A DNA stretch of 64,000 nt from Siphonodentalium dalli (lineage: Eukaryota; Mollusca; Scaphopoda; Gadilida; Siphonodentaliidae): positions 41,925,835 to 41,989,834 of the forward strand of contig CP136066.1 in NCBI GenBank assembly GCA_032622095.1, given 5' to 3'. The translations under genes were made by a program, and so were the position numbers. Positions within the stretch are counted from its first letter, which is position 1; the number at the start of each line of letters is the position of its first letter. Below the pieces are notes generated by a model. It had not been told where the DNA came from, did not search any database, and saw only the letters and a program-made list of their open reading frames with translations. Of the stretch, positions 1 through 12,137 are shown piece after piece.

Positions 1-548
1 TCCCGCACAATGATTCAATTTACGAAGATTACTATGGATATTATGTCAGAGAATTCCCGAGAAACTTCGACGGGCCATCCAACCTCGTTCATGAACCAAT
101 CCTATTCCGGCGGTATACATCTGCCATGGTGCAATTGACAAGACTAAAGTTTAGCTATGATATCTGAACAAGGCCCCGGGTAATCTCCTGGTTTATAGTT
201 TAAATTCCAGGCTTCAAAAGCCTGTCACTGTTAGCTACATGTATGTGCAGTAATCTGATTGAATCTGTCGCTAGACATTTAGTATACGAGAAGATATACT
301 CAATCGTTATCGATATTCGAGAACGTATGGCGATCACATGCATCATTTGAACGCGGGTAACTGACAGCGCCTAAAGTAGGCAAATTCACTATTCTCTTCA
401 CATACCATGTTGGTCTCTACTAAAGTATTTATATAATATCATAATTGAATTTAGCACAAGACCATATACTTAACGCGCTTGAACATATATTTCGGTTTTA
501 TATAGTGAATGGTATGTTCTTATCGAAAGCCCATGCGTGATAAGTATA
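1..548. other. non-coding, nothing recognised
   Basis: AT-rich sequence with no reading frame, RNA gene or repeat that I can support. Confidence 0.5.
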
Positions 549-648
549 GGTTATTACCCGCTTGTGTATCTGTAGAAGAAATATAGACCTAGGCCGTGAA
601 GCGGCCGCGGTCTATATTTATTGTACAGATACCCTAACGGGTTATGAC
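549..648. repeat. imperfect ~100 bp hairpin around a GC-rich core
   Basis: The left half (from GGTTATTACCCG) is the imperfect reverse complement of the right half (ending CGGGTTATGAC). The inner arms AAATATAGACC and GGTCTATATTT pair exactly and enclose the GC-rich loop region GGCCGTGAAGCGGCCGC, itself partly palindromic. This could be the remnant of a small inverted-repeat transposon or a cruciform-prone site. No target duplication was identified. Confidence 0.6.
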
Positions 649-3600
649 ATATTTATAAAACTATTCACACCCCAATTTAAGGCAAACAAAATTTAACCAC
701 ATTCTATACGACGATTAGCTATCAATTACCATTCAATCAAAAGTTAATTGAATGGTGTGTGGTGTTACATTTTCCTGTTGAACAATTAGTCAAATGCTCG
801 TTGACAATCGGATCACTTGCGTCAGCATTATTTATCAGCGTTGATAAACCATTTTGTCTCCGAATTTAAAAACGAGTTTATACTGATGACGTGTTTCTGG
901 ATAAAACGGATTCTTCCTTGTGATAATTAACTGTTTCGGCTGTTAATGTTATTTTTCGTCTTGTTGTAATACTGGGATTATCGTTCAGTATACAGGAGGC
1001 AATCAAAGTTCCGGTAATGTTCGGACTCCGAAGTGAAACTATTACACATTGCATGAAGTGTGTGTGCTGAAATATCACCAGCAGTCATGACAAAAGATTT
1101 AATAAAACCTGCATATATTGCCTGCATTTTCGGCGTTCATGCATGTATATGTGAACAGTTTGTGGAATATTCTCAATGGTATCATTCCAAAGCTCGTGAT
1201 TATTGTGGATTATACATGCCAAATAGGTTTGGATTTCGTTCAGTTTACTTCCAATCATCCCGCCGCTCCCGACAAACCAAAACCAAAAATATTCAATCGA
1301 AAGCGTTGGGCCCCCACCGATGCAGCTCACCACCTATATGACCATTGCTGACCGTGCTTTAACTTCCCGAGTGACTGGTGCTATCGTTATGGCATATTGG
1401 TAAAGAATTTCACACATTTCGCCCCGATCTCCTTTCAATTAATGTCAATTTATGTGTGATATTTAGCTCAATTCTATATTTTGGCCCCGTCGAAATACAG
1501 ATTCATACAAGAAATATTGTTCGTGAATTGGAGCAATTTGATTGTCAGAGGGGTGTGAACCGGTTTATAATGATATGCATACGTGTCATTCTTACACGCT
1601 GGTATATGGCAGAAATATCAAATTAAATTAAATTTAAATTGGCGGCCATCTCGATTACAACAAGATATTAATAACTTCAAAGTATTTAAATCGGAGTACA
1701 TTCATTCATATATCTAACACCGAGATACCGTTCCACTGTGGTGGACATGTTGTTTGACATTTAACACAAATATAATGTTTGGCGAATTTTCATGATGATT
1801 ATTTGGAAAATAATTGTCAAATGAACTCGCCGTTTGAGTCATTGTGGTAAGGCAACTGATATGATTGTGTTATAACATGGCGATTATTTATTTGGAAGAA
1901 GCAAACTAGTCTACTATATTCACCTTCTACGTGACAGAAACGTAATTCGGTGAAAGAGGAAAAAATTTGTGTATTGTATTTTGGCTGCCATCTTGGAAGC
2001 CACATTTGATTATGTGACAGTTACTGGATCCAGCTAGATGTAAATACATTATGTAATGATCTTACGCATTTCCATCACCGATTAATTCTAATTATCTTTA
2101 AGAAAATAGTTAGAAAATAAAAAAAGTATATTTTGGCGAAAATTTATACCACTTCTTTAAAACATCGCATTTGGAGAAGAAAATCAAGGCAATGAGCCAA
2201 GTAATCAACTAATTTGATGCTTAAGTGATTTGTTATCAAGATTGAAGAGAAGAATATTCCTAATCGTCACCAGTTCCATATAATCGACAACTAGAATGCA
2301 CTCACTGGAGCAGCCTATACTTGCGCCCATCACACATTTGGCATGTTGTGTGGTGTCTTGCCAACAACAGATTGAACCACGGGTGCTGGCCCCTCGTTTG
2401 AGAGATTGATAACAAAAATCTAGATATCAAATCTCTGTTCATCCATCGCTGCAATAGTTGTGTGTACGGACATAATATCTCTGTTATCTCAATTTGATCT
2501 ACACTAGTTACACTAATGATAGTCTTAGTAATACGTACGAGTTGTTCGACATATTAATATAACAATATAGACATCGTTCATATGAAGGGTGTGAAGACGA
2601 TTGGTTTCCGACGATGCTATATTATATGCCAATTGGGTTAACTTACTAGTTTGACTAGAATGATATCAAGTGTGTATGCCAGTGGCAAAAACCATCAAAA
2701 TAAATTACAAAATACCGACACAATTAAATAAAGGAAACGGGATCATTGGTTAGTCTTTGATTAACAATGTGTCAATGTGAACTTGCCCTTAGCGACTGAT
2801 CTACAGACTTCGGGAACATATCAAAATGTCTATTGCGTTTGAGAATGAGAAAGCTTGTTTTCCCAGTTAATTTATAAGGCATTTTAATAATCCATGTTTC
2901 CACATTCACATTTTCAGTGCAATTGTTTTTCAATTGAACCACGCGCCCGACTGTTTGACCGGACATGATTTATATGCACCAGGATCTTTCGAAAATGTTT
3001 TGAACTTTCCAGAAATATGTTCGCACCTCACAGTCACTGCATCTTTTAGACTGATCTCAACTCATTTCCTCGAGTTTCAAGATATATAAAATAGGTTTCT
3101 AATGGGCATGTACTGTTGCCGACGTTTGTTTTACATGTAGTATATATATTTATAATAATCAAACACGAAGTTGTTGGCAGATGGAATGGTTTAGCCTGTC
3201 CGTGTAATACGAGTCTCAGCTGTCTGGACATCGACGCAATCATGTCTGGTGTTTTGCGCGCCCATGTAGCTCGTGACGTCCTGATGTGCGTCGTGACGTC
3301 ATGGCGTCTTGATCTGTTTCCAGAAAGAAATAATTCAATATTGTTCATTAATGAACGATTTATTACCAAAATAAAACCAGATAACAATGCAAATTAAGTA
3401 TATATGTGGATTTAAATTACAATTGATGCAACCATTTCATATTAGCGCGTGTTCATTTTTTACAATATGTACTTCCGGTATGACGTAACATATTCACGGA
3501 AGGACAGACATCCGAGCCGAAAACATCAATTTCCCACCTCCGGTCGCCATTTTGGCGGCCATCTTTAATCGAGAGATTCAATTTTTATATAAAATTATAT

Positions 3601-4093
3601 CATGGCGTCACACCATACGCTGCACAAAAGGATTGTCATTTATTTTATATCACAATTATATTTTTATCATGAAATCCAATAATAGCGAACTTCAGAAAAT
3701 GAGCACGGCGGCCATATTTGTGACGTCATCAGAGCACCCAGTCGCGACATCAGGGGGAGTCCATATACTGGCTCATGAATATGGTCTCTATATTTGTTCA
3801 TGATTTTCCAACGGGAGCCCAAAATCGGACATAAGCGACTCTACTGTCAGTCAGAATATTCCAATAATTTTAGTCACCAATCGATGAAATGAAATCATTA
3901 GTGAAATTCAATTGACAATGTGACCACAATCAGTGAAAGAAACCATCCCCCAACCCCTAACCATACATTGTCGCCTCGTCCTTGACGAATGCAACTGATT
4001 ATCCAGAGGCCAATAATTTATTGTCTCCATAACGGTAAGTATAATGTCGGCCAAAAAGCGAATGCGAATAACATTTTCTCTATATACATTGTA
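649..4093. other. long non-coding interval with CRE-like sites
   Basis: No convincing gene. Perfect or near-perfect CRE/ATF palindromes (GTGACGTCA) occur at about 3293-3302 and 3719-3727, with a further GTGACGTC near 3273. They lie among GGCGGCCAT-type motifs at about 3552 and 3708, in a stretch slightly more GC-rich than its surroundings. These could be regulatory, but no promoter or transcript is demonstrable. Confidence 0.3.
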
Positions 4094-4545
4094 CTAGCGG
4101 GGTTACCTGGCATTGCCCAGGTTAAAGTGATGTGAAACCCTCTGCATGTTGTGGATATTGGTGGGAATAGAGGTTACTCTTGCTCAAATTGTTACACGTA
4201 TTCTCATAAATTGTATATTCAATAGCATCAAAAAACATTATTTTTTAACATTGAATGTAAGAAGTGGCTCACCTTGTGAATTGTCATTTTGTTTATCATG
4301 ATTAATCCATTCCACCAATAAAGAAGTATTTATTTAATTTCTGAGTATTCTTCAGACGTTATAACATGAAACTTGAACATCATAAACACATTATTTCGCA
4401 AAATTTAAAGACGACAATTAGGATATACTTATATAGAGATGTATCAATCTAGTTGGTTAGACTAAGTTTTTTAGGACACCTGGTTATCATATCTCCATGA
4501 AGATACAGATGTGTTAAAGAAATGCCCAGGTGCGCCTCGGTTCAT
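4094..4545 (-). mobile_element. non-autonomous Helitron-like element fragment, family 2
   Basis: Read on the minus strand, the right end is a GC-rich hairpin (CCTGGGCAATGCCAGG) followed by a short spacer and CTAG (4094-4097) then T. This is the canonical Helitron 3' terminus. The interior to about 4540 matches 40740-41204 in the opposite orientation. Shared tracts include the CACCAATAAAGAAG region, the CATAAACACATTA region and the AGAAATG/CACCTGG region. No Rep/helicase ORF is visible. The 5' TC end was not located. Confidence 0.6.
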
Positions 4546-4699
4546 GGCGCTATCTATTGGCGAAATATTCTCAGTTTAATAGGAATGTTGATATGCATGT
4601 ATAACAGCTACATGTGTCTGATACGGAGCGCGATTTTGAGTGGTTTATTTTATTTCTTTTGCTTGGAAACTATATTGAATGTAACAGACTCAATTGTGT

Positions 4700-5690
4700 T
4701 ATAATATATACATGATCCAATCTAATATGCAATCCCCTGACGGTTCGAGGTATCTCCGTTTGCAAGTGTATCTGTTAAATAAAATGATAAATATGCGTTT
4801 AATGCTTTCTTCTATGTATCTGTTTTGCTAGCTCATTATACGTTTTAACACACACGATTTGATTCCTCATATCATTTGAGAAGAACGTGTATGAATTTGA
4901 TGGTTATTGGCACTAAACATATTTGTTATCAGTTTTAGTGACCCTCCCGTCCCTATTTCAGACGGAAGTGGTGCCTCTTTTGTCATCATTAAACAACATA
5001 CTTAGACTCATTATGGAAATATAATAAAAATATATATAACATTGGTAAAAAATGGCGAGTATACAAATTAGTATCAAACTTAGGGCCCCCACATCTCTCA
5101 TCAAAACGGCATCAAATTGGCGTATCTAAACCACACGATTAGTTTCTCGTACCACAGAGAAGAATGTATATCAATCTGGTGGAAATATGCGTTAAACATA
5201 TTGTTCATATGTCTGTGTATGTTCCTCTCACTCTCTGTGCATCCTGACTCGAATGACCCTACCTGTGACAGCTTGTGACATCATTAAAAACATAATTAGA
5301 CTCTTGATATCATGGAGATGATTATTGATAAGTTTGGTACTAATCGGCGACTAAATAAAGTTTTATCAAATTTAGTGCCCACCCAAACCCATCTCTCACC
5401 AAAACATCACCAACCTGGCGTCTTTAAATCGCACGATCAGACTCCCCGTATTATGGATAAGAATGTGTATCAGTTTGGTGGAAATGGTGCTAAAATGATT
5501 GCGTATCAATTTATGTGCCCCTCTGCCTTTCACTTCACCCCTGACTCGAATGATGCCACTTTTGACAGATTTAAGCTACACCATTAGACTCCTCATACCA
5601 TGGGGATAATATTGTACAAGTGTGGTGGCAATCGGCGACTAAACCCATTCTTATCAAATTGAGTGCTCCTCCCACATTTTCGAAACAGGA
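4700..5690 (+). repeat. degenerate ~160 bp tandem satellite, array 1
   Basis: Several diverged units repeat the same order of phrases: a CACACGATTAGACTCC-like tract, a CATGGAGAAGAATRTRTATCA tract, TTTGGTGGAAAT, CGGCGACTAAAC, ATCAAATTTAGTGCCC, a CTCTCACC/CCTGACTCGAATG tract and CTTTTGACA. Related arrays lie at 34860-36545 and 39430-40170 in the opposite orientation. No unit has a conserved reading frame, so the short ORF at 5312-5587 inside the array is rejected as coding. Confidence 0.65.
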
Positions 5691-6534
5691 GAGACGTATG
5701 TTGGGCTTTTAGATTTCATTGAATTTGACTATCCATTTATCAACCCATTCGCTGATTTTCAGCAAGTCGTAATATACCGACGAGTCTAATGTGTGTATAT
5801 CAGAGTTAGTGTTCATGAGACACGTATCATCGGCAAATCGTCTAGCTCAACCAATAACATCAGATTAATTTACTTATAAGATCGATAGATCAATAACAAA
5901 TGTCAACCAATTTTAAATCTATTTCTGACAGAGTTACTCTTTTGAGGAAAAAATCGACGATATCATCTTCGATTCGTATCCATAGCAACTTTATAATATT
6001 CTTGATCTTTCCTTCTGCTGGTTAAATAAAACATTCGGTCAAGTGGTCATTTTGCGGTGCTTGGCTATTCCGAGCGATTTGAGCAAAAGCCAGTGTCTAT
6101 GGGAAACATTGAAGATATAATATAGTTTTAATATTTTAATAATTGTGGACTGTTGTCTGTATAAAACGACAGGGATTAACATCTTAACTATTGCCGGTTT
6201 GCTACAACCAACACAGCTATTATTTAAATTTAAATATATTTCACAATACACATGATGCATGTTTTGAATGGTTTCTCTAATTTGTACAAATCAGCCAAAC
6301 ATCGTGATAATGACAACTTTATATAAAATAACGGTGCTGTTTCTCAACAGCCCCGCTTTGCCATACAAACATCATAGCAAATTAGCAGGACCACTTGATC
6401 AGGGGTGATAAAATGCAAACGAAACACTAAATACTATCGATATAATTCATTTCTCTGTTAACAGTTGGACTTTGATGAAATAAGAAATAAGAAAATCAGA
6501 AATCATCAAAGGCCAACTGGAAGCTGAGTATTGG
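5691..6534. other. non-coding, nothing recognised
   Basis: AT-rich sequence without supportable genes. A short tract near 6250-6400 (viewed with 47800-47960) has similar wording about cells of TTTCTCAAATCGC/CAGCAGGACCACTTGA, suggesting one more low-copy dispersed repeat. Confidence 0.35.
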
Positions 6535-6685
6535 CTAATTCTCGTATATTATACTTACGATCTGGTGTAAGCTATTTCTCGTATATTATACTTACGATCT
6601 GGTGTAAGCTAATTCTCCGTATATTAAACTTACGATCTGATGTAATCTAATTCTCCGTATATTATACTTGCGATCTGATGTAATC
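6535..6685. repeat. four-copy 37-38 bp tandem repeat
   Basis: Four successive copies of a unit reading CTAATTCTC-(C)GTATATTATACTT followed by ACGATCTGRTGTAAK. The first two copies are nearly identical, as are the last two (GATGTAAT variant with an extra C), so the array probably grew by duplication of pairs. Confidence 0.85.
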
Positions 6686-8179
6686 TAAATTGGAAATTTG
6701 GAGATAACTTCATCCTATATTCCAAACGTTTATCACTTAATGTATTACACACACAACAGGTGGCCGCGTCAATATCAGATAGTGATTTATCGCATTGTCA
6801 ACAAGCGTAAATATATTCGTCCCATGTTATCTCGAGAGGCATGTACATGTAGTAGCTTTACTCATAATAATCTTTTGACATTGGACATATACTGACATTA
6901 ATAAGGTCACGCCAACGATGTATATATCTAGATGTATAAAGTGTTGAATAATTATGCAGGTCTAAATCAAATAAATGTATATGTGTCAATACCGAAGATT
7001 ACGTAATGACTGCATTGCTAGCCACGAACGTACATGGAAACGCAAACAGACATATGCATGTAGATATCGGTATTCAGCTCTAGAAGTGTGAACCTGTTAT
7101 ACTGCCGTGATGTTATTATATGTTCAGCACTGCGCCATGACGTAATTGATTCACTAAAAAACTCGAATCCTCTATTTTCGGGAACGCTTTTAAGTTTGTG
7201 AGTTGGCGAAAGCATGAGTTGTGATACATATTGCTCTTTTGTATTTTGTTTCAGAAAACACTAGTTTTGTGTATTTTTATAGACGTGCCATACTACCATT
7301 AAATATTGACTACCACATCAGCGTATTTGTCATATTAAATAAATGGAACCAATGCTCTTGTTAGTTGGAGGTGTACTTTTGGTGTATGAAGTCACGAAAC
7401 ATGGAAAAGTTTCCCATCCGACATTATGGTCCAATAAAGTCACACAGTGTGGTGTGATAGTTTAGTCAATTAAAATGTTGCATATTCATCGAGCTTTTCC
7501 TTAAAAAAAAGCCCTCAAAATAGTTTCCAATAACAATGGTCACAAATGAAGGATAGGTATGCAGTGCAATTTTGATAAGGTTTTGATTTTCGGTTGATGA
7601 AATGTTGAGCTAACTTGGGCCATTGTTCTATGTAAAGTTCTTTCTCAAATTGCACAGACTAATTGTAAATATTGTGCCTGTATTTATATAGTTTTTTAAC
7701 AATTTCTTGACCACATTGACAAGTAGTTCAGATAATATATTCACCATGTTATCTCGCCAATCAATACGAACCCTTCTGTACTTGTATTAGCATGTATGCT
7801 GTATATTGTCTACTTCAGATTCCTGATCATCCATCAAAGCGAATACTAAACCATTCCGATGTATACTGATGTTACTGAGTGGCGAATTTATTAATTAAAA
7901 TCAATGATAACGCCCGCGTATGTGTTAGGCGGGTACCGGTGTAATTTGCAAAACACAAAATTATTTTGTTAGAAAAAAAATATTAATGCCATCAAATCAA
8001 ATGTATGTCTCCCCAGTCTGAATTTCAAAGATGATGAAAGAAACTATATTATTTGACATTGAACTGTTTATTGATTGAACTTGCTTCATATCGACGCCAA
8101 TCATTATTTTAATATCTAGTTTCTATATATACGTTGTTGATTGTTGATATGGGGTTTGGGATTTGACCCGGGAAAATTT
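6686..8179. other. non-coding, nothing recognised
   Basis: No gene, RNA or clear repeat array seen. Short ORFs here are AT-rich and without recognisable motifs. Confidence 0.4.
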
Positions 8180-8200
8180 GGAAGGGGCGGCACCCCTTCC
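8180..8200. repeat. strong short GC hairpin
   Basis: GGAAGGGG-CGGCA-CCCCTTCC forms a perfect 8 bp stem with a 5-base loop. It sits about 80 bases beyond the stop codon of the minus-strand ORF1-like pseudogene, so it could be in that element's 3' region. Function unknown. Confidence 0.6.
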
Positions 8201-8282
8201 CTTCAACCCACTATTGAATTTTAATACTAACATGATATGGTATTACATAAACATGAAGTGGTGAAGGTGAAATGGAAATTAT

Positions 8283-9096
8283 CTATTTTTTTTTAGTTTT
8301 CTTGGCCTTCTTTTTGTTTCGATGTTCTGTTGTTGTAGCTGCTGCTGTTGTTGTTGTTGTTTCAGAGTCGGAGTCGGAGGCGATGGTCCTGGCTAGTATC
8401 ATTTCTTTTAACTTTGCCATTTCTTCTGCTACTTTGTTTGCTGCCGCCATCGTCTCCAGAGCTTCCTGAACGACTTCGACCATCACTGAAGAGTTGGAAC
8501 CGCAGCTGTTGTTGTTGATGCTAGTGGAGATGGGGACACCGGGATGAGATGGAATTCCGGTGTCCGAGGTGGTAAACTGTCCAACTCCACGTCGAAGCTG
8601 GCGGCAGGAACATCTGGGGTGGTGTCCACGTCCCTGTCTCCGCTCGCCTCGGCACGACAGCAGGGACATCCGGCAGATCAACGGAGTCCCTGCTAGCTGG
8701 TACGATGTCGTCTGTCTCCATGCAGGTCGGGTCGTCTGGGCGTCTCTCAGACAACTCCGACCTACCGGCTGTGACACTGGACGTCGGCTGAACCACACGG
8801 GAAGGGGTGACCGGCAGATCAACAGTCACCCCCATCTTCTTCTTCCGTTTCGCCCGTCTGGCGGCGTCCCTTCTTCTTCTTGATGGCGTCTTCTTTTTTG
8901 GAGGCCCCTTCTTCACTGTACGGCGGGTTTCGGCGTTCCTGTCCCGGGCAGAATACCTCTGGATACCAGCATCCTCTGTCCGGAATTCAATGCAAAGGAC
9001 CAGATAGCCCCTGTTAGCCTGGAGATTCCAGCTAACAGTGTCCACTATCTGACTTCTTTGCATTGCAGCTAACGCGGCGTCGGGGATTAGCTCCAT
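8283..9096 (-). pseudogene. retroelement ORF1-like protein, frameshifted
   Basis: The frame opens at an ATG at 9096 (MELIPDAALAAMQRSQIV) and runs about 160 residues. It contains a strongly basic, nuclear-localisation-like block at residues 61-90 (VKKGPPKKKTPSRRRRD). Near 8570-8600 the sense appears to pass into the neighbouring frame. That second frame carries an Ala/Glu-rich, probably helical segment (VQEALETMAAANKVAEEM), an acidic and Thr-rich stretch and a terminal KKKAKKTKKK, stopping at 8283. The PKKK-PS-RRRRD block resembles ORF1/nucleocapsid-like proteins encoded by invertebrate and fish retroelements, as I recall them. The GC content of the block is far above its surroundings, which suggests a recent insertion. 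No partner reverse transcriptase is adjacent. The exact family is uncertain, and a host basic protein cannot be excluded. Confidence 0.45.
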
Positions 9097-11630
9097 AATC
9101 CGTCCTGAGCCTAATACAAAACCGTCTCATTCAGGCCGGCATTAGCACGAGGGCGGCTACTCCCCGACGGTCACAATCCACACAACTCACTCCTGCTAAT
9201 GTCTGACAAGAGGAACAGCAGACAGACAAAGCAATTATGACTGTCCCGCTCGACTACTGCCAGAAAAATTTAGTTTTGTGTTAATCGCGGATTAACTAGA
9301 GAGCACACTCCACTTCTACCCTAGTGTACATTATTCCTACGTATCGGATTTATTTATTCCTCTCCGTCGTCAAGTACAGTAGTTTCAACCCAGTTGTTGT
9401 GCATAATATCCTGCAATTGATAACTCATAGAACAAAACAGATTATACATTGTGGTGGTTGAAGATGGGGTCCCTTTTCATGGATGCAAGTTACAATATGT
9501 GTTATCATAAATTAAGTCTTTTCAAACCATTAACGAACTTTTCTTTTGGGAGTATAAGCTATAGGATTAATAGAATGACACTGAAATCTGTTTTACTCAA
9601 AACATTTACACTGGAGCCGCAAAATGCTGATTCGTGTCTCGTTAACCGTGAATATCAAACAATGAATGAACTAAATGAAGAAAAATATTTATTTAAAATA
9701 TGTTGTACTTTCAAATGACTGCTCTTTTCTGTGAGTTAGTATTTTTAAAAGACACCATCAACAGAACAAATATGCTAGTTTATGTATATATTGGGACAGA
9801 TTCCAATTGTGATTTTATAACATATACATGCACATCATTACATAATTTTCTTTTAATCCCTTGGTAGTATGTGTTCGATTTCTGGTTTAGTGCATTCATC
9901 CAATTATTCAACTGAGTTTTTGTGACTCTGAGAAGGTGTGGGCTTATTTTTTCTGCTCATAGATGGTTTTCGCCAGAAATCAAGAATGAACTCCGGTGGT
10001 TTAGAATAAAAGTTACATACACGCAATTCTAAATCTTCTTCTTTATCGAAGGAGCATCGATCAGCTCACTGTTGGCCGAAGGATTCAAATTTTAAATCAA
10101 AGATGGATGCTAACGGTCATGTTTTGAAACGAAATTCGGGAAAAAAATTATAGCTGCCATCTAAAAGTCACCCCGAACATCCGTATGAAGTTTTATGATG
10201 ATCGCATGAGTCTGTTCGTGTAAAATTCACCATATTGCTGTAGTTATACCAGTAACGACAATAAACAAAGAAGATTAAAAAATACGGATACTATGAGATA
10301 TCTTATAAATTTTGGACTGAAAATCAGTGAAAAGGCTGAAAAATGGATTTTCCCATTTATTAAAGAAACTAAAAAAAAACAAAAACATTGCAAGCCAATA
10401 AGAACAGTTTACAAGCGTTTTGTCGACTCTCTCGGCGGATGTTTCTTTAAATATACGGTAAGCGTTGGTGGTGGGTGTTGCTGTTAAAAGTCACAAATTT
10501 TGTTCTTATACAAATCATAAGTATCGCGTAAATTACATGTTATTGTCATGTTTGTAGTCGATGTTATGTAAATAAATAGTGCGTAAAGAGTATTCGATAA
10601 GCAGAAGACTCAACACCGGAGACCCTACTAATGAACTTTGGTTAAAAAATGCCACCAAGTTGTTTACAACATACCGGTATAGCGCTTGCTAATCTTCGCC
10701 CTCATAATTTCAATGTTGAATGGACCAACGTGAATCACTCTCCTAAATATTACCACGGTGTTGAGTGTGTTGCTTATCACTCATTATGTACGTGATGTAT
10801 ATAAACAAACGCTCGGCTCACACAAGGAGTGTTTTGTGGATATGATCGCATTCATACTATAACATTATACAATACTATTGTTATATTCTTGGGGAAATTT
10901 GTCATAATGTGGTAACTGTTATTTCTAAATTATAACCTGTAACGAGGGCCATCCGTCCCTTTAAACCTACCCTAACATTTACCTTAGTTTTAGAGTTCAC
11001 ACATTATCGCTGCTTGTAAAATAAAATCTGTGCAAAAAGGAAATTTACTGCTATCATTATTTGAGATTTATTTAGATATAATTAACGATTAACTTGATAA
11101 AATATAGGTAATATTTGTCTCCCAAATTGTCGACAATCGATTTTAAATAGAAATCTGACGACATGACCTTCATAAACCGTTATTGTATGATTCGTTTGTG
11201 AGTAACCGTGTCCCATGCCCAGCATCAATAGGGAGGTTTAGATATAAAAGCCTGCCCGTCCAGCAATATAAAACGATACTTTTCTCCACTGTTTGGTGTG
11301 AGATCGTCAATGGTGGAACAACTACATTAAGAGTATGTTGATAAACTCCACATGACACCGAGTGTGGAGTGTTACACACGAGACACAGTCTTATTTAATG
11401 ATGACTTTAATATGACACGTTTCGTTTATCACTGACGACTAACAAACTCACTACTTTACTGGTTGGTTATTTGCGGGGGGGGGGGTAATCGTCGTTACAG
11501 TCGGTATGCCATATCACGACGTAGTCAGTTTTACGGGTGCAGGAAAGACCACGAATATGGTCATTCACCGCGCGTAGAAACCACTGACTCTCGGAAAGCA
11601 AATGACAAACTTACCCAGATACAGGAATCT
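9097..11630. other. non-coding; probable 5' leader of the ORF1-like element then unassigned DNA
   Basis: The GC-rich character continues to about 9260, so 9097-9260 is probably the leader of the minus-strand ORF1-like element. Beyond it I see only AT-rich unique-looking sequence. Part of 11160-11440 resembles 18100-18290 (phrases around GACACG-TTCGT, ACTGACGACTAAC, and ATAGGGAGGTTTAGAT in inverse orientation). That indicates a dispersed repeat. No gene supported. Confidence 0.35.
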
Positions 11631-11639
11631 GATTACACT

Positions 11640-12047
11640 CCCTTAGCGTGGATCAGGAATCCGCGCTTATCGGGGTTAGTACCAGCTTCGTCAACGCTGA
11701 ACGGCCTATATATGACGGCGTAATGCACTGAGCGCTCTACCGACTGGACAGCCTATATATGACGGCGTAATGCACTGAGCACTCTACCGACTGGACAGCC
11801 TATATATGACGGCGTAATTCTCTGAGCACTCTACCGACTGGACAGCCTATATATGACGGCGTAATGCTCTGAGCACTCTACCGACTGGACAGCCTGTAAT
11901 ATATATGACGGCGTAATGCGCTGAGCACTCTACCGACTGGACAGCCTATATATGACGGCGTAATGTACTGAGCACTCTACCGACTGGACAGCCTATATAT
12001 GACGGCGTAATGCACTGAGCACTCTACCGACTGGACCACCGTGGCCT
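11640..12047 (-). mobile_element. tRNA-derived SINE-like sequence with amplified head
   Basis: On the minus strand, starting near 12047, the sequence GCCACGGTGGTCCAGTCGGT followed by AGAGTGCTCAGTGCA has the layout of a tRNA 5' half. It shows a 7-base acceptor-like segment, a D-stem/loop with an A-box-like TGGTCCAGTCGG (11 of 12 positions fit TRGCNNAGYNGG), then GGTAGAGYGCTC. A possible B-box-like region (GCGGATTCCTGATCC) lies downstream near 11650-11670 on the same strand. Between them the head has been amplified into a 47 bp array. This is an inference from box positions; no complete cloverleaf can be folded, so it is not called as a tRNA gene. Confidence 0.5.
11704..12035. repeat. 47 bp minisatellite, ~7 copies
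   Basis: Unit starts GCCTATATATGACGGCGTAA and continues TGCACTGAGCACTCTACCGA-CTGGACA. Copies start at 11704, 11751, 11798, 11845 and 11892, with further copies to about 12035. They differ by single bases (GCACTG/TCTCTG/GCTCTG/GTACTG) and one carries a TAATA insertion. Each unit includes the tRNA-like D-arm described for the surrounding SINE-like element. Confidence 0.9.
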
Positions 12048-12137
12048 CAAGAGGCTGTGTGACATTACACAGCGAGTAATGTTTCAGAGTAATTACAGCG
12101 AGTAATGTGTAATGTTGCACAGCCTGTTGCGAACGGC

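Noticed and set aside
3293-3727. CRE cluster as a defined promoter
   Set aside because: Perfect CRE palindromes are present but no ORF, initiator or TATA element is positioned to use them. Kept only as an interval note.
11704-12035. tRNA gene cluster on the minus strand
   Set aside because: Only the D-arm region is tRNA-like. There is no T-arm, no matching acceptor stem and no foldable anticodon arm in each unit.
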